DNA from: Undibacterium_A arcticum | Lineage (GTDB): Bacteria > Pseudomonadota > Gammaproteobacteria > Burkholderiales > Burkholderiaceae_D | Strand: one strand, 5' to 3' | Assembly: GCF_042660705.1 (NCBI RefSeq) | Contig: NZ_JBHSUQ010000001.1 | Length of the DNA stretch: 64,000 nucleotides | Shown: piece after piece, positions 33,562 through 43,229 of the stretch | How the letters are laid out: each line of letters begins with the position of its first letter | How positions within the stretch are numbered: position 1 is the stretch's first letter | The notes under the pieces: generated by a model | What the model saw: only the letters and a program-made list of their open reading frames with translations | Told to the model about the DNA's origin: nothing | Databases searched by the model: none | Translations under genes and position numbers: made by a program

Positions 33562-33681
33562 GCTGGCTCTGCAAATCTACTGCGCGGCGCGATCTCGAAC
33601 CTGCGATGCTCGCCGTACCTGCGTACGGCTGTGCTTCTCGGTCCGACCTCGCGCCGCTCGCTACGATTTTCAGAGCCAGCC
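33561..33681 (+). repeat. Structured intergenic element, copy A
   Basis: A 121-nt element between ptsH and ptsI. The outer arms GGCTGGCTCTGCAAATC (33561-33577) and GATTTTCAGAGCCAGCC (33665-33681) pair at 16 of 17 positions. Inside are a second stem (GCGGCGCGA with TCGCGCCGC) and a central hairpin GCCGTAC-CTGC-GTACGGC. The core (ctgcgatgctcgccgtacc, then tgcgtacg, cttctc and gccgctcgctacg) recurs in copy B at 51039-51162. Confidence 0.8.
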
Positions 33682-33754
33682 GGCGGCTCGTAAAAATTAC
33701 CAAATGTGAAGTGCGGCTCTAGGCCGCTCTTCCCGCACCCATACAGGCACAACG

Positions 33755-35503
33755 ATGGCATCATTTTCGCTCCACGGCATTCCTGTTTCGCGCGGCATCG
33801 CCATTGGGCGGGCGCACCTGCTGACGCCGGCCGCGCTCGACGTCAAACATTATCTGGTCGCACAGGAACAGGTCGAGGCCGAGGTCGAGCGGCTGCAGCA
33901 GGCCATCAGCGCCGTGCACAAGGAGCTGCAGACGATCTGGTCCGAGCTGCCGAAAGATGCGCCGGCCGAACTGGGCGCCTTCATCGACGTGCACGCGCTG
34001 ATCCTGTCGGACCCGATGATTTCCGAAGCGCCGCTCGACATCATCCGGACCCGCCACTACAACGCCGAATGGGCTTTGGTGACCCAGATCGACGAGCTGT
34101 CGGCGCAGTTCGACGAAATCGAGGACCCCTATCTGCGCGAGCGCAAGGCCGACATCGCCCAGGTCGCCGAGCGGGTGCTGAAGATACTGACCGGCAGCGC
34201 GCAACTGTTGCCGGCGCCTGACGGCCTGGACGAATCGCTGGCGCTGATGATCGTGGTGGCGCACGATATATCGCCGGCCGACATGCTGCGTTTTCGTGAC
34301 CGCTCGTTCAGCGGCTTCGTCACCGATGTCGGCGGCCAGAACTCGCATACCGCGATCGTCGCGCGCAGCCTCGACATTCCGGCCGCGGTCGGTGTATCGC
34401 GGGCGTCGAGCCTGATCGCGCAGGACGACTGGGTGATCGTCGACGGCGATGCCGGTGTTGTCATCATCGACCCGAGCGAGATCGTGCTCGAGCAATACCG
34501 TGAGCGTCAAGCGGCACAATTACGCGTCCGCAAAAAGCTCGGCAAGCTGAAGAAGACGCCCGCTGTCACGCGCGACGGCGTCGCCATCGCGCTGCTGGCC
34601 AATATCGAGCTGCCCGAAGACTGCGCCGCCGCGATGGACGCCGGCGCCAGCGGCGTCGGCCTGTTCCGTACTGAATTCCTGTTCATGGGGCGCGGCAGCG
34701 CCAGCAAGCTGCCGTCGGAAGACGAGCAATTCGAAGCCTACCGCAAGGCCGTGGTGGCGATGAAGGGGCGGCCGGTGACGATCCGCACGCTCGACATCGG
34801 CGCCGACAAGCCGCTCGACATGATCGAGCACAACGCGCTCAATCCGGCGCTCGGGCTGCGTGCGATCCGCTACTGCCTGGCCGAACCGCGCCTGTTTCTG
34901 ACCCAACTGCGCGCGATCCTGCGCGCCTCGGCGATCGGCCCGGTCAAGCTGCTGATCCCGATGCTGGCCCATGCTTTCGAGATCGACCAGACGCTGGCGC
35001 TGATCGAGCAGGCCAAGGCCCAGCTGCGCGACGCCCATAAAAAATTCGACGGCGCGATCCAGATCGGTGCCATGATCGAGATTCCGGCCGCCGCGCTGGC
35101 GCTGCCGATGTTCATCAAGCGCCTCGATTTCCTGTCGATCGGCACCAACGACCTGATCCAGTACACGCTGGCGATCGATCGCGTCGATCACGAGGTCGCG
35201 CATCTCTACAACCCGCTGCACCCGGCCATCCTGCACCTGCTGTCGATGACCATCAAGACCGGCGAAAGAGCCGGCACGCCGGTTTCGGTGTGCGGCGAAA
35301 TGGCCGGCGACATCCATCTGACGCGATTGTTGCTCGGCATGGGCTTGCGTGAATTTTCGATGCATCCGGCCCAGCTGCTGGCAGTCAAGCAGGAAATCCT
35401 GAACAGCGACCTGAGCCAGATCGAGCCGTACGTGCGCAAGATCCTGCGTTCGGTCGAGCCGGGCATGATTGGCGACACCGTCGCGCAGTTGCAAGCCTTG
35501 TAA
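33755..35503 (+). CDS. ptsI: PTS enzyme I (phosphoenolpyruvate-protein phosphotransferase)
   Basis: A 582-residue enzyme I. The phosphorylated histidine is His198 in GGQNSHTAIVARSL; the PEP-binding barrel shows GVGLFRTEFLFMGR, IRTLDIGADKPL, NPALGLRAIR and FLSIGTNDLIQYTLAIDR, and the cysteine lies in VSVCGEMAGD. It starts the PEP to EI to HPr to EIIA relay encoded by this operon. It is separated from ptsH by the structured repeat, which might tune its expression. Confidence 0.96.
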   Translation: MASFSLHGIPVSRGIAIGRAHLLTPAALDVKHYLVAQEQVEAEVERLQQAISAVHKELQTIWSELPKDAPAELGAFIDVHALILSDPMISEAPLDIIRTRHYNAEWALVTQIDELSAQFDEIEDPYLRERKADIAQVAERVLKILTGSAQLLPAPDGLDESLALMIVVAHDISPADMLRFRDRSFSGFVTDVGGQNSHTAIVARSLDIPAAVGVSRASSLIAQDDWVIVDGDAGVVIIDPSEIVLEQYRERQAAQLRVRKKLGKLKKTPAVTRDGVAIALLANIELPEDCAAAMDAGASGVGLFRTEFLFMGRGSASKLPSEDEQFEAYRKAVVAMKGRPVTIRTLDIGADKPLDMIEHNALNPALGLRAIRYCLAEPRLFLTQLRAILRASAIGPVKLLIPMLAHAFEIDQTLALIEQAKAQLRDAHKKFDGAIQIGAMIEIPAAALALPMFIKRLDFLSIGTNDLIQYTLAIDRVDHEVAHLYNPLHPAILHLLSMTIKTGERAGTPVSVCGEMAGDIHLTRLLLGMGLREFSMHPAQLLAVKQEILNSDLSQIEPYVRKILRSVEPGMIGDTVAQLQAL

Positions 35504-35916
35504 CGACCCCGGGAGCCGGTCAGAGTTACGGCTCGGCGCCCCCGCAGCATCGGCTGCTAAAGTCTGCGAGCGTATGGTGTCGCCGGCTTTTTGCGCAATA
35601 GCCCGCTAGTTGGCGCGCTATTGACGCTGCAAATCCGGCAAAATCTGTCCCCGTTCAGCGTGTGTTTGCTTCGATTCCGCAACTCCGACCGGCCCCTGAT
35701 GCGGTTTGACGGCGGCCGGCGAGTTCGCTATTCTTGCAGCTTGCGCCGATTTGAACGGTTCCCCCGACTCAGCTTGCGGGCGCAAGGGTCTATCCCGCAT
35801 AAATACGGCTAAAGCGAGCTTGCAGACGAGCCCCGATTTAGTCCCTGTTGTGCCAGATAGCCCGATACGATCCGAGGGCTTGTCTTCGGACTTTTTTTGA
35901 ACTTGATCTGGATCCC
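35504..35916 (+). other. Intergenic region and metX leader
   Basis: No gene recognised in 413 nt. Several short inverted repeats exist, for example GAGCCG/CGGCTC just after ptsI and a five-pair hairpin TCCGA/TCGGA with T7 at ~35871-35898, close to the metX start. The latter looks like a weak terminator and might be part of an attenuator. I could not match any known SAM or SAH riboswitch consensus by eye. Confidence 0.35.
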
Positions 35917-37098
35917 ATGTCTTCCATCGGAATCGTTTCACCTCAGTCGATGCAATTTGCCGAGCCCTTGCCATTGCAGAGCGGCGCGGCGATCGCCGAC
36001 TACACCCTGGTGTATGAAACCTACGGTACGCTCAATGCCGATAAATCGAACGCGGTGCTGGTCTGTCATGCGCTGAACGCGTCGCATCATGTGGCCGGCG
36101 TGTATGCCGACCAGCCCAAGAATGTCGGCTGGTGGGACAACATGGTCGGCCCCGGCAAGCCGCTCGACACCGACCGTTTCTTCGTGATCGGCGTCAACAA
36201 CCTGGGCTCCTGCTTCGGCTCGACCGGCCCGATGCATATCAACCCGGCCAGCGGCAAACCGTACGGCGCCGAGTTCCCGGTGGTGACGGTACAGGACTGG
36301 GTCACGGCGCAGGCGCGTCTGGCGGACCGGCTCGGGATCGAGCAATTCGCGGCGGTGATGGGCGGCTCGCTGGGCGGCATGCAGGCGCTGGCGTGGAGCA
36401 CGATGTACCCGGACCGGCTGCGCCATTGCGTCGTGATCGCTTCGACCGCCAAGCTGTCGGCGCAGAACATCGCGTTCAACGACGTCGCGCGCCAGGCGAT
36501 TCTGACCGACCCCGATTATCACGGCGGCGATTATTACGCATACGGCGTGGTGCCGAAGAACGGCTTGCGGGTAGCGCGCATGATCGGCCACATCACCTAT
36601 CTGTCGGACGATGACATGGCCGAGAAATTCGGTCGCAAACTGCGCGCCACCAACCCGGCTGACACGGACGACGAGAACGGCGCCGAGCGCGACTACCACT
36701 TCGGCTTTGGCGTCGATTTCGAAATTGAATCCTATCTGCGTTATCAGGGCGACAAGTTCTCGGAATACTTCGACGCCAATACCTATTTGCTGGTCACCAG
36801 GGCGCTCGACTATTTCGACCCGGCGCGTGCGTTCGGCGGCGATCTGAGCAAAGCACTGGCCAACAGCCGCGCGCAATTTCTGCTGGCGTCGTTTGCCACC
36901 GACTGGCGCTTCGCGCCGGAACGCAGCCGCGAGATCGTGCGCGCGCTGATCGACAACAAGCGCCGTGTCACCTATGCCGAAATCGACGCGCCGCATGGCC
37001 ACGATGCGTTCCTGCTGGAAGATGCACGTTATCTGAATCTGGTGCGCACCTATTACGACCGTATCTGGGATGAACGAAACAGCAAGGTGGCCGCATGA
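35917..37098 (+). CDS. metX: Homoserine O-acyltransferase MetX
   Basis: A 393-residue alpha/beta hydrolase-fold acyltransferase for methionine synthesis. Start at 35917 (MSSIGIVSPQSMQFAEPL); an earlier frame start adds unlikely residues. Motifs are CHALNASHH, NNLGSCFGSTGP, the nucleophile Ser in GGSLGGMQAL and the catalytic His in PHGHDAFLLE. Whether acetyl- or succinyl-CoA is used cannot be told reliably by eye; betaproteobacterial MetX is often a succinyltransferase. It overlaps metW by 4 nt. Confidence 0.93.
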   Translation: MSSIGIVSPQSMQFAEPLPLQSGAAIADYTLVYETYGTLNADKSNAVLVCHALNASHHVAGVYADQPKNVGWWDNMVGPGKPLDTDRFFVIGVNNLGSCFGSTGPMHINPASGKPYGAEFPVVTVQDWVTAQARLADRLGIEQFAAVMGGSLGGMQALAWSTMYPDRLRHCVVIASTAKLSAQNIAFNDVARQAILTDPDYHGGDYYAYGVVPKNGLRVARMIGHITYLSDDDMAEKFGRKLRATNPADTDDENGAERDYHFGFGVDFEIESYLRYQGDKFSEYFDANTYLLVTRALDYFDPARAFGGDLSKALANSRAQFLLASFATDWRFAPERSREIVRALIDNKRRVTYAEIDAPHGHDAFLLEDARYLNLVRTYYDRIWDERNSKVAA

Positions 37099-37697
37099 AT
37101 TTTCAGGAACTGAGCAGTTTGCGCGCCGATCTGGCCTTCATTGCACACTGGGTCGGCCCGCACAGCCATGTGCTTGACGTCGGCTGCGGCGATGGCGTGA
37201 TGCTCGATTATCTGCAAAGCGCCAAGCGCTGCACCGGCTACGGCATCGAGATCGCCGACGACAAGATCCTGGCCAGCGCGCAGCGCGGCATCAACGTGAT
37301 CCAGCAGGACATGGAGAAGGGCCTGGGCATTTTTGCCGACAACAGCTTCGATACCGTGTTGTGCCTGTCATCGCTGCAGATGATGAAGAACGTCGAAGGC
37401 CTGCTGCGCGACATCGCGCGCGTCGGCCGTGAAGCCATCGTGTCGTTTCCGAATTTCGCCTACTGGCCGCATCGCGCCGCATTGCTGCGCGGCCGCATGC
37501 CGGTATCGAAGTCGCTGCCATACGAGTGGTATGACACGCCGAATGTGCGCTGCGCCACGATCAAGGATTTCGAGGCGCTGGCGAATCAGGTCGGACTCGA
37601 CGTGCTGGAATGCATTGCGCTGCACGATGGCAAGCCGATCACCTTTTTGCCTAACTGGCGTGGCAGCCTGGCGGTGTTCCGATTGAAGAAAAAATGA
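37095..37697 (+). CDS. metW: Methionine biosynthesis protein MetW
   Basis: A 200-residue methyltransferase-fold protein with HVLDVGCGDGVMLDYL (motif I), the downstream SLQMMKNVEGLLRDI and FPNFAYWPHRAALLRGRMP, typical MetW text. It works with MetX; the pair is nearly always adjacent. ATGA overlap at the start and another with ampG at the end imply one translationally coupled operon. Confidence 0.92.
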   Translation: MNFQELSSLRADLAFIAHWVGPHSHVLDVGCGDGVMLDYLQSAKRCTGYGIEIADDKILASAQRGINVIQQDMEKGLGIFADNSFDTVLCLSSLQMMKNVEGLLRDIARVGREAIVSFPNFAYWPHRAALLRGRMPVSKSLPYEWYDTPNVRCATIKDFEALANQVGLDVLECIALHDGKPITFLPNWRGSLAVFRLKKK

Positions 37698-38980
37698 AAT
37701 CGACTTCACCGCCGCTGGCGCCGGCGCCACCCGCGCCGCCCGCCACGTCCTGGCACAGCTATCTGAACCGGCGCATGCTGGTGCTGCTGTTCCTCGGCTT
37801 CAGTTCCGGTTTGCCGCTGTATATCCTGCTCAACCTGCTGCAGGCCTGGCTGGCCAAGTCCGGGCTCAACATCAAGGCGATCGGCCTGTTCGCGCTGGTG
37901 ATGTTCCCGTACACCTGGAAATTTCTGTGGGCGCCGCTGATGGACCGTTTCCATTTCGGTTCGCTCGGGCGGCGGCGCGGCTGGATGGCCTTGACGCAAG
38001 CCTTGCTGCTGGTCGCGATTGGCGTGATGGGGATGCTGGACCCGCTGACCCAGCTGCCGCTGATTGCCGCTGCCGCCTCGGTGGTGGCCTTCCTGTCGGC
38101 CAGCCAGGATGTGGTGGTGGACGCCTACCGGCGCGAAATCCTGCCCGACAATGAACAGGGCCTGGGCGCGGCCGCCTATGTCAACGCGTACAAGGTGGCC
38201 AATCTGGTGCCCGGCGCCTTGTCACTGATCCTGGCCGATTTGCTGCCGTGGCAGTCGGTGTTCTGGATCACCGCGGCGTTCATGCTGCCGGGCCTGATTT
38301 GCACCCTGCTGATCAAGGAACCGGAGATCTACGGCGAACCACCGAAAAATATCCGCGAGGCGGTGGTGTTGCCGTTTCGTGAATTCATTTCACGCGGCGG
38401 CTGGAGCAATGCGCTGTGGGTGCTCGGCTTCATTTTCCTGTACCGGATCGGCGACAGCATGGCCGGCACGCTGCTGACGAAATTCTTTATCGATCTCGGA
38501 TTTGCGCTGACGCAGATCGGCGCGATCGCGAAGCTGACCGTATTCTGGGCCAGCATCATCGGCGGCATCGTCGGCGGGGTCTGGATGGTCAAGCTCGGCA
38601 TCAACCGCGCGCTGTGGATCTTTGGCGTGTTGCAGGCGCTCACCAGCCTTGGGTTTGCGGTGCTGGCCCACGCCGGCCCGGATCCGTACTACCTGGCCGC
38701 GGCGATGGCCTTCGAGGGCTTCGGCGTCGGCCTCGGCACCGCCGCCTTCGTCGCCTATATCGCGAAGACCACCGATCCGCGCTACACCGCCACCCAGTTC
38801 GCGCTGTTCTCGAGCCTGGCCGCGGTGCCGCGCACCTTCGTCACGTCGTCGATCGGCTTCATCGTGGCGCAGACCGGCTGGTTCTGGTTCTTCATCCTGT
38901 GTTTCGGGCTGGCCCTGCCCGGCATGCTGATGTTGCCGAAAATCGCGCCGTGGAACGAGCAGCGGCCCAACCGCGTCTGA
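37694..38980 (+). CDS. ampG: AmpG-family muropeptide permease (MFS)
   Basis: A 428-residue MFS protein with twelve hydrophobic segments. LGFSSGLPLYILLNLLQAWL and ASQDVVVDAYRREILP are AmpG marks, as is WSIGGIVGG-like text near residue 290. AmpG imports anhydromuropeptides into the cytoplasm for cell-wall recycling. A Pro/Ala-rich N-terminal stretch (LAPAPPAPPATS) is unusual but short. It overlaps metW by 4 nt, an odd partner that shares only the transcript. Confidence 0.87.
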   Translation: MKSTSPPLAPAPPAPPATSWHSYLNRRMLVLLFLGFSSGLPLYILLNLLQAWLAKSGLNIKAIGLFALVMFPYTWKFLWAPLMDRFHFGSLGRRRGWMALTQALLLVAIGVMGMLDPLTQLPLIAAAASVVAFLSASQDVVVDAYRREILPDNEQGLGAAAYVNAYKVANLVPGALSLILADLLPWQSVFWITAAFMLPGLICTLLIKEPEIYGEPPKNIREAVVLPFREFISRGGWSNALWVLGFIFLYRIGDSMAGTLLTKFFIDLGFALTQIGAIAKLTVFWASIIGGIVGGVWMVKLGINRALWIFGVLQALTSLGFAVLAHAGPDPYYLAAAMAFEGFGVGLGTAAFVAYIAKTTDPRYTATQFALFSSLAAVPRTFVTSSIGFIVAQTGWFWFFILCFGLALPGMLMLPKIAPWNEQRPNRV

Positions 38981-39044
38981 ATATACTCCTTCACCGATAG
39001 GCCGGTTCCGCATATAAATAGCCTGAAAACTACAGATACTGGGC

Positions 39045-41318
39045 TCAGGCTGGCGGTTGCGCAGGCGCTGCAGGATCCGGTACCGGTGCCGTAGCGGCGC
39101 TCGGCAGCGGCGCCGGCTGCTTCAGATGCTGGGCGAAGAAGCGCTCGATGGTGCGGTACACATGCTTCTGCCCGGCCGGACCCGAGATCCCGTGTTTTGC
39201 GCCCGGATAAGTCATCAGGTCGAACATCACGCCGCCGCTCGCCAGAGCATCGATCAGCCGCGTCGAGTTGGTAAACAGCACGTTGTCGTCCGCCATCCCG
39301 TGCATCAGCAGCAGCGGCGAGCGTAATCCGTCCAGATGCGCGAACACGCCGCTCTGGCGATAGCCCTCCGGGTTGTCTTGCGGGCGGCCCAGGTATTGTT
39401 CGCTGTAATGGGTGTCGTACAGCTGCCAGTCGGTGACCGGCGCCACCGACGCACCGGCAGCGATCCGGCTTGATCCTGCTTCCAGCAGGCGCAGCGTCAT
39501 GAAGCCGCCGTAACTCCAGCCGAACACGCCGATCCGCTGTGGATCGACAAAACGCTGACGCGCCAGCCAGTCGATGCCAGTCAGCTGGTCGGCCACTTCA
39601 TGCTTGCCCAGCTCCTGGTAGATGACATCGGTAAAACGCCGTTCGCGCCGGTACGAGCCGCGGTTGTCGAGGCGAAACACGACATAACCCTGCTGCGCCA
39701 TGTACTGGTCGAACAGGCCGCCCCATTTGCGCTGCACCTGTTGCGAACCCGGCCCGCCATAGACCGACAGGAATACCGGATAGCGTCGATGCGGGTCGAA
39801 GCCGGCCGGCTTCTTCAGCGCGTAGTACAGGCTCTGACCGTCTTCCGCCTGCAGCGTGCCGAACTCGGTCGCGACATGGCTGGCGCGATACGGCGCATAC
39901 GGATGGCGGCTATTCATTTCGTTGTGCTCGATCCATGCCAGCAGGCTGCCGTCGGGCCGGCGCAGACTGACTTGCGGCGGCGTGTCGGTATCGGACCAGG
40001 TATCGACGTACAGTTCGCCGTGACCGGAAAATTTTGCCTCGTGCCAGCCGTCGGCCTGGCTCACGCGTTGCGGCCGCTCGGCGCTGCTGCCATCGAGCGC
40101 CAGGGCGTAAATTTGCTGGTCGATCACGGCGTCGCGATTGGCGCTCAGATAGACGCGGCCAGCCTGTTCATCGACCGCCAGCAGCTGGTCGATGCCCCAG
40201 TCGCCGCGCGTGACCGGATGCAGCAAACGGCCGTCGAGGTCGAACAGGTACAGATGTTTGTGGCCGCTGCGCTCGGACACCCACAGCAAGGCATTGCGCT
40301 GCTTCAGGAAATGCGGCGCCTGCTGCACATTGACCCAGGTGTCCGCGGTTTCGGTCAGCAGCGTGCGCTGCGCCAGCGTCGCGGCGTCGACCGCCATCAG
40401 CTGCAGCCGGTGCTGGTCACGGCTCTGGCGCTGGTAGGTCAGGGTGCGGCTGTCGGCGCTCCAGTCGGCGCGCACCAGGTAGATGTCCTGCTCACTGCCC
40501 AGATCGACCTGCCTGGTCGCGCCGCTCTCCGGCGCCACCAGTGCCAGCGTCACCAGCACGTTCGGATCGCCGGCGCCAGGGTAGCGCTGCTCGACCAGGT
40601 CGGTGCGGCTGGCATAGATTTCAACGCGGCGCGCCAGCGGCACTTGCGCCTCGTCGAAGCGCTTGAACGCGATCGCGGAATCGTCCGGCGCCCACCAGTA
40701 GCCACTCCGTTGATCCATTTCTTCCTGCGCGACGAACTCGGCTTCGGCATTGTGAATGGTGGCACCACCGTCGCGCGTCAGCTGCCGTTCCTGGCCGCTG
40801 GCGAGGTCGCACACATACAGGTTTTGCTGCCGCACGAACGAGACATAGTGCCCCTTCGGCGAAATTTGCGGGTCCAGCACGTTGCCGCTGGCGACCCGGC
40901 GCGCATGCTCGGGACGGGCGGCGTCGACCAGGTACAGCTCGCCGCCGAGCGGCACCAGCAATTGCTGGCCGTCCGGCGACCAGCTGTAATCGACGATGCC
41001 ATGCAGGCCGGCCTTGCGTTCGCGCTCGCGGCGCGCCTGCTCCACATCGGAAACCTGTTCATGCGGCTGCAACGCGCGCGAATCGACCAGCCGCCGCATG
41101 CTGTTGTCGCGCACATTGAATTCCCACAGGTCGAGCTGGAACTGATCATCGGCGCGGCCGCGCAGGAAGCCGACCCGCGCGCCGTCCGGCGACAGCTGCA
41201 GATTGCGCGGGCTGGCACCGGACAGCTCGGGATCGCTGTGCAGGCGTTCGATCGTCAGGCGATCGGCAAAGGTGGGCAAGCCGGCAAGCGCCAGCGACAG
41301 AAACAGCAGAATGCGCAT
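39045..41318 (-). CDS. S9-family prolyl peptidase, dipeptidyl-peptidase IV-like
   Basis: A 757-residue secreted serine peptidase. Signal peptide MRILLFLSLALAGLPTFA; beta-propeller half (residues ~30-480) with the DPP-IV Glu motif EFVAQEEMDQRSGYWWAP; C-terminal hydrolase with Ser in GWSYGGFMTL, Asp in MHGMADDNVLF and His in PGAKHGISG. It removes X-Pro dipeptides from peptides in the periplasm. The C-terminal tail is Pro/Ala rich. Start at 41318; an upstream ATG at 41399 would spoil the signal. It converges on ampG. Confidence 0.92.
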   Translation of the reverse strand: MRILLFLSLALAGLPTFADRLTIERLHSDPELSGASPRNLQLSPDGARVGFLRGRADDQFQLDLWEFNVRDNSMRRLVDSRALQPHEQVSDVEQARRERERKAGLHGIVDYSWSPDGQQLLVPLGGELYLVDAARPEHARRVASGNVLDPQISPKGHYVSFVRQQNLYVCDLASGQERQLTRDGGATIHNAEAEFVAQEEMDQRSGYWWAPDDSAIAFKRFDEAQVPLARRVEIYASRTDLVEQRYPGAGDPNVLVTLALVAPESGATRQVDLGSEQDIYLVRADWSADSRTLTYQRQSRDQHRLQLMAVDAATLAQRTLLTETADTWVNVQQAPHFLKQRNALLWVSERSGHKHLYLFDLDGRLLHPVTRGDWGIDQLLAVDEQAGRVYLSANRDAVIDQQIYALALDGSSAERPQRVSQADGWHEAKFSGHGELYVDTWSDTDTPPQVSLRRPDGSLLAWIEHNEMNSRHPYAPYRASHVATEFGTLQAEDGQSLYYALKKPAGFDPHRRYPVFLSVYGGPGSQQVQRKWGGLFDQYMAQQGYVVFRLDNRGSYRRERRFTDVIYQELGKHEVADQLTGIDWLARQRFVDPQRIGVFGWSYGGFMTLRLLEAGSSRIAAGASVAPVTDWQLYDTHYSEQYLGRPQDNPEGYRQSGVFAHLDGLRSPLLLMHGMADDNVLFTNSTRLIDALASGGVMFDLMTYPGAKHGISGPAGQKHVYRTIERFFAQHLKQPAPLPSAATAPVPDPAAPAQPPA

Positions 41319-41485
41319 GTCAGAATCCTGTGCAATTGGCTGTCGCCCATGCCGGGTCGGTACGGGCGGCCAGTGATGTTGTGAACGGGGTGATGCCACA
41401 AGTCGGGCAACAAATGTTGCCCGTCATCAAGAATAGCAGGATTGCGCGAGATTGGAACGCTGCATCGCGCCAGCGTCGGATACGG

Positions 41486-42259
41486 TCAGGCGTGCGCGTA
41501 CTCGATGATCAGCGGTGCATGGTCGGAGAAGCGCTCCTCCTTGTAGATCGACACCGCGGTCGCCTTGGCGCCGATGCCGAGCGTGGCGACGTGGTAATCG
41601 ATGCGCCATCCGACGTTCTTGGCCCAGGCCTGGCCGCGGTTGCTCCACCAGGTATATTGCTCGGGCCGGTCGTCGATGCGGCGATGCACGTCGACCAGGC
41701 CGACTTCATCGAACACGCGGCTCAGCCAAGCGCGCTCCTCCGGCAGGAAGCCGGAATTCTTCTGGTTGCTCTTCCAGTTTTTCAGGTCGATTTCCTTGTG
41801 CGCGATGTTCCAGTCGCCGCAGATCACGATCTCGCGCCCTTCCGCCTTCAGCGCCAGCAGATGCGGCAGGAATACTTCCATGAAACGGAACTTCGCCTCC
41901 TGCCGTTCCGGCGACGACGAGCCCGACGGGCAGTACACCGAGATCACGGTCAGTTGGCCTAAATCGCAGCGGACATAGCGCCCTTCGGCGTCAAATTCCG
42001 GACTGCCGAAGCCGATATGCACCGCATCCGGTTCGATCTTGCTGTAGACCCCGGCGCCGGAATAACCCTTCTTTTCAGCGTAGTGAAAATGGCCGTGATA
42101 GCCGCCCGGATTCAGAAATTCCGGCGTCATGTCGGCCACCTGCGCCTTCAATTCCTGCACGCAAATAAAATCGGCCGATTGTTTGGCCATCCATTCGAAA
42201 AAACCTTTTTTGGCGGCGGAGCGGATCCCGTTCAGGTTGGCGGAAATGATTTTTGGCAT
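41486..42259 (-). CDS. xth: Exodeoxyribonuclease III
   Basis: A 257-residue AP endonuclease/3'-5' exonuclease of normal length. Motifs: ISANLNGIRSAAKKG, FICVQELKAQ, GDWNIAHKEIDLKN and the C-terminal active-site SDHAPLIIEY. It repairs abasic sites in DNA. It is divergent from pyrE across a ~300-nt promoter region. Confidence 0.95.
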   Translation of the reverse strand: MPKIISANLNGIRSAAKKGFFEWMAKQSADFICVQELKAQVADMTPEFLNPGGYHGHFHYAEKKGYSGAGVYSKIEPDAVHIGFGSPEFDAEGRYVRCDLGQLTVISVYCPSGSSSPERQEAKFRFMEVFLPHLLALKAEGREIVICGDWNIAHKEIDLKNWKSNQKNSGFLPEERAWLSRVFDEVGLVDVHRRIDDRPEQYTWWSNRGQAWAKNVGWRIDYHVATLGIGAKATAVSIYKEERFSDHAPLIIEYAHA

Positions 42260-42562
42260 GGCGGATCGATTCAGGAGTGGGGCTTTAGAATAACCGATTC
42301 ACCGACCGGCTTCCAGCGTGCGCCGAGGTGCAGCGACGTGCGGCGGGGCGCTGCGCACGCGCGACAATTGCCCGGTGGCAATTTGGCATGGAACTTGCTG
42401 CCCTGTCGTTGCAACTAGGATATGCCCAAACCCGTTACAATTCCGTCACAAGCTTGGCTATTCAGGGTCAAAATGCAGCCAATTGCGCGCAAAGGCCCGT
42501 AAAAATTTCCTCAGTGAAACACTAACGACAAAATTTGTCACACGATGCGAGATTCAGGAACG
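42260..42562. promoter_or_regulatory. Divergent promoter region of xth and pyrE
   Basis: 303 nt between two divergent start codons. It is GC-rich on the xth side, with GTGCGCCGAGG/GGCGCTGCGCAC-like inverted text near 42317-42355, and AT-rich on the pyrE side. TACAAT at 42434-42439 could be a -10, but no -35 at good spacing stands out. No gene is present. Confidence 0.4.
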
Positions 42563-43228
42563 ATGAGCACACTACGTCAGCAATTCATTGCCTTTGCAGT
42601 TAATGCCGGGGTATTGCGGTTTGGAGATTTTGTCACCAAGGCTGGCCGCCAATCGCCTTATTTTTTCAACGCCGGGCTATTCAATGACGGCGCCAATCTG
42701 GGTCAGGTCGCCGAATTTTATGCGCAGACCCTGATCGATTCCGGACTGGAGTTCGACATGCTGTTCGGACCCGCCTACAAGGGCATCACGCTGGCCGCGG
42801 CCACCGCGGTCGCGCTGGCCGCCAAGGGCCACAACCGCCCGTTCGCCTACAACCGCAAGGAAGCCAAGGACCATGGCGAAGGCGGCACCATCGTCGGTGC
42901 CAAGCTGCAGGGACGGGTGGTGATCGTCGACGACGTGATTTCGGCCGGCACCTCGGTACGCGAGTCGGTTGACATGATCCGCGCTGCTGGCGCGACCCCC
43001 TGTGCGGTGCTGATTGCGCTGGACCGGATGGAGCGTTCGGGCACGGATGACGCACTGTCGAAGCTGTCGGCGGTGCAGGAGGTCAGCGCCGCCTATGGCA
43101 TGCCGGTGCTGTCGATCGCCAACCTGAACGATTTGCTCGGTTACATTTCCGATGCCGGCGCCGGCGCGGAATTGACGCAGTACAAGGCTGCGGTCGCCGC
43201 CTACCGCCAGCGTTACGGAGTCGCCTGA
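42563..43228 (+). CDS. pyrE: Orotate phosphoribosyltransferase
   Basis: A 221-residue enzyme of pyrimidine synthesis. Motifs: FTTKAGR-type text (FVTKAGRQSPYFFNAGLF), FGPAYKGITLA, YNRKEAKDHGEGG and the PRPP loop VVIVDDVISAGTSVRES. Start at 42563 after CAGGAACG. It is two nucleotides from the DUF4124 gene, so the two share a transcript. Confidence 0.96.
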   Translation: MSTLRQQFIAFAVNAGVLRFGDFVTKAGRQSPYFFNAGLFNDGANLGQVAEFYAQTLIDSGLEFDMLFGPAYKGITLAAATAVALAAKGHNRPFAYNRKEAKDHGEGGTIVGAKLQGRVVIVDDVISAGTSVRESVDMIRAAGATPCAVLIALDRMERSGTDDALSKLSAVQEVSAAYGMPVLSIANLNDLLGYISDAGAGAELTQYKAAVAAYRQRYGVA

Positions 43229-43229
43229 T

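Noticed and set aside
35504..35916. SAM or SAH riboswitch before metX
   Set aside because: No match to the conserved cores that I know could be seen; only weak hairpins are present.
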